The notes under the pieces were generated by a model. The model was not told the origin of the DNA and searched no databases. It saw only the letters and a list, made by a program, of their open reading frames with translations. From the NCBI RefSeq assembly GCF_018455725.1, contig NZ_JAHCLR010000016.1, positions 1-64,000 on the forward strand: a DNA stretch of 64,000 bases. Direction: 5' to 3'. This document shows positions 62,224 through 64,000 of the stretch, in pieces; position 1 is the stretch's first letter, and each line of letters opens with the position of its first letter. The stretch is from Mycolicibacter acidiphilus. GTDB lineage: Bacteria; Actinomycetota; Actinomycetes; Mycobacteriales; Mycobacteriaceae. A program made the translations under genes and the position numbers.

Positions 62224-63297
62224 TCAGGCCGGCAGTGAACCGATCACGTCGCCGAGCGACTCGGCGGCCGCACCGCCGGCGCCGCCGGTGCTGTCGGCCG
62301 TCGCCTGGGTGATCGTGTCGATCACCGACTGCGGGAACTGCTGCAGCGCGGCGACGACCTGGTTGAAGCCGGTGTGGATTGCGTTGGAGATGTCCGTCTG
62401 GTCGCCGCCCTGGATCGCTTCCCAGATGTGCCAGAGCGCGATCTGCGGCGCGACGATCACGTTGCGGAAGTCGACGAACAGCCCGGTGAACAGGTCCGGG
62501 GTGGCCGGCACCTTGATGCCGTCCCAGCTGACCATCGTCCAGCCGTCGGTGGGGTTGCCCTCGAGGACGGCCTGGCCCGCGTTCGGCGGCGGCCCACCGT
62601 TGGCGAGCACGGTCTGGATGATCGGCCAGATGTCGGGGTTCTTGACGTTCATCAGCGTCCAGATGGCGATGTCCCCGCCACTGGAATACGCCACGTCGGT
62701 CATCGGACCGTTGCCCGCGATGGTGTTGTTGTAGATCGTGTCGACGGCGTTGTTCACCTGATCGTTGAAGACCACCCCGTTGTAGCTGGTGCCGGGCTCC
62801 GAGACCAGGACGTTGCCGAGGATCCACGAGGCCATCGGCAAGAAGAACGAGGCTTCGGTGAACAGATCGCGCGGGTGGCCCTCCACCAGACCGGCCGGGA
62901 TCTCGTTGAGATCCGGCAGCACCGTCACGCTCGGCATCCCCGGCAACCCCGCCAGCGCGGCCGCGGTCTCCTGGGTCCGGACGAGCTCCGAGGCGTAGAT
63001 CCCGGCGATGCCGTCCGGGAACTCCTTCTGGATCGCGGCGGCGACGTCGGCGGCCTGCGTTTCGCCCAGTGCGCTGAGGTGCGCACCGGGCGGCGTCGTG
63101 CCGAGAATGTTGTTGACGTCGTCGGTCGACTGCCCGTGCCGCACCAGGTCGAGCGTGATGTCCTCGGCGGTGAGCTGAATGTCGACCAGGTGTGCGGCGG
63201 CGGACGCGGCCGCGGTGACCGGCGTGACGGTGACGAGGCCGACGCCGACCAGAGCGATTCCGGCGGCGGTCAATGGACGGTTGATAAGTGACTGCAT
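62224..63297 (-). CDS. exported histidine-phosphatase-like protein
   Basis: A 357-residue exported protein. The signal peptide (AAGIALVGVGLVTVTPVTAAASA) precedes a histidine phosphatase domain: LVRHGQS with RHG at 53-55, LSALGETQA and YASELVRTQETA. The position of the second catalytic His is Ser206 (AYSSGG), whereas the neighbouring paralog keeps FTHGA. The C-terminal 130 residues (DGWTMVSWDGIKVP, SVIDTITQ) are specific to this group. The ATG at 63297 fits the signal peptide. Confidence 0.85.
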   Translation of the reverse strand: MQSLINRPLTAAGIALVGVGLVTVTPVTAAASAAAHLVDIQLTAEDITLDLVRHGQSTDDVNNILGTTPPGAHLSALGETQAADVAAAIQKEFPDGIAGIYASELVRTQETAAALAGLPGMPSVTVLPDLNEIPAGLVEGHPRDLFTEASFFLPMASWILGNVLVSEPGTSYNGVVFNDQVNNAVDTIYNNTIAGNGPMTDVAYSSGGDIAIWTLMNVKNPDIWPIIQTVLANGGPPPNAGQAVLEGNPTDGWTMVSWDGIKVPATPDLFTGLFVDFRNVIVAPQIALWHIWEAIQGGDQTDISNAIHTGFNQVVAALQQFPQSVIDTITQATADSTGGAGGAAAESLGDVIGSLPA

Positions 63298-63426
63298 AGC
63301 AATCCCCCTACAGATCACGATGTGATCCGCTTCACACTACTCAGTCCGTCGCACGCTGAGCAATGCCCAATTCTCAGCTACGGCTGCCCGAGCGGTGCCC
63401 GCGCCACCACTCGGCACGGCGTGCCG

Positions 63427-64000
63427 TCAGGCCCCCAGCCCGCCGCTGATCGTGTCGACCACCGACTGCGGGAACGCGTTAACCGCCGCGAGGACCTGGT
63501 CGAACCCGGTTTGCAGCGCGGCGGCGATGACGGTCTGGTCACCGCCCTGCAGCGCCTCCAGCACATGCCAGCCGGCGATCTGCGGTGCGGTGATCAGATC
63601 TCGCCAGTCGACGAACAACCCGGTGAACAGGTCCGGTGTCTGCGGCACGTCGTGGCCGTCCCAGCTGACCAGCGTCCAGCCGTCGGTGGGATTGCCCTGC
63701 ACCACGACCTGGCCGGCGTTGGGCAGCATCGGGTCGGCCAGGATCACCGAGAGGTCGGGGTTCTTGACGGTCATCAGCGTCCACGCGAGCATCGACGCGC
63801 CGTGGGTGAACGCCACGTCGTGCATGCCGCCGGTGGTGCCGCCCGCGTCGTACATCGTCTGGATCGCATCGTTGAACCGGTCTGCGAACACCACTCCGTT
63901 GGGGTTGATCGTCGAACCCAGCATCGGCACCCACAGCTGCCCGAACAGCGACCACGCGAGGATCGGCAGGATGTAGGGCAGGCCGCCGACGAGTTCCGGG
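63427..64000 (-). CDS. exported histidine-phosphatase-like protein, partial paralog
   Basis: The C-terminal 190 residues of a second copy; the frame is open through the window edge, so the RHG motif and signal lie outside. It aligns with the complete copy along its length (AWTLMTVKNPDL, NPTDGWTLVSWDGHDVPQTPDLFTGLFVDWRD, FPQSVVDTI). It keeps the His of FTHGAS. It lies 129 bases downstream of where the other copy begins, in tandem. Confidence 0.82.
   Translation of the reverse strand, partial: PELVGGLPYILPILAWSLFGQLWVPMLGSTINPNGVVFADRFNDAIQTMYDAGGTTGGMHDVAFTHGASMLAWTLMTVKNPDLSVILADPMLPNAGQVVVQGNPTDGWTLVSWDGHDVPQTPDLFTGLFVDWRDLITAPQIAGWHVLEALQGGDQTVIAAALQTGFDQVLAAVNAFPQSVVDTISGGLGA

Overview
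The window is high-GC, gene-dense actinobacterial DNA from a member of the Mycobacteriaceae. From memory, its gene content and order follow the Mycobacterium tuberculosis segment Rv2982c to Rv3038c almost gene for gene (gpsA, fbiD, ppk1, mutT1, hupB, leuDC, gltX, leuB, serA, ilvCNB, gatB, pfkA, gatAC, ligA, mnmA, iscS, etfAB, methylglucose lipopolysaccharide genes). Insertions such as ectABCD and the secreted histidine phosphatases point to an environmental non-tuberculous species. The exact species cannot be read from the sequence.

Layout. 0.1-5.1 kb: phospholipid precursor (gpsA), coenzyme F420 (fbiD/cofC), polyphosphate (ppk1) and nucleotide sanitation (mutT1). 5.2-9.5 kb: HU-like hupB with a DNA-level tandem repeat, leuDC, its divergent IclR regulator and an F420/FMN split-barrel protein. 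9.6-12.2 kb: tRNA-Glu, tRNA-Gln, gltX and a fumarylacetoacetase-family gene. 12.2-18.1 kb: a complete ectABCD ectoine/hydroxyectoine cluster lying between two clearly paralogous MFS transporters. 18.1-27.3 kb: an acyl-CoA dehydrogenase-type gene, leuB, serA, a DUF4262 gene, a phytoene-desaturase-like flavoprotein, and ilvBNC preceded by a complete transcription attenuator (promoter, 17-codon branched-chain leader peptide, antiterminator, T-tailed terminator). 27.4-33.7 kb: hydrolase/TetR pair, small exported proteins, a DoxX protein, lppZ, and an exported GjpA-like protein with an AT-rich promoter region. 34-43 kb: gatB, tenA, pfkA, gatA, gatC, an ACT-domain protein and ligA, then an unusually AT-rich small exported protein. 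43.4-52.2 kb: a MetE-like protein, lpqA, a RelBE-type toxin-antitoxin pair, mnmA-iscS, three acyltransferase-type genes and etfBA. 52.3-62.2 kb: the polymethylated-polysaccharide (MGLP) neighbourhood with methyltransferases, a GH57 branching enzyme, a GT4 glycosyltransferase and a hexapeptide acyltransferase. 62.2-64 kb: tandem exported histidine phosphatases; the complete copy lacks the usual second catalytic His.

Functional threads. Branched-chain amino acid synthesis is spread over leuCD, leuB and ilvBNC. All parts of the indirect Gln-tRNA route (tRNA-Gln, gltX, gatCAB) lie within 31 kb. IscS and MnmA are adjacent, as sulfur donor and tRNA thiolase. Intergenic regions carry long hairpins, several belonging to two dispersed sequence families and mostly sitting at gene 3' ends. 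No insertion sequence, prophage or CRISPR array was seen.
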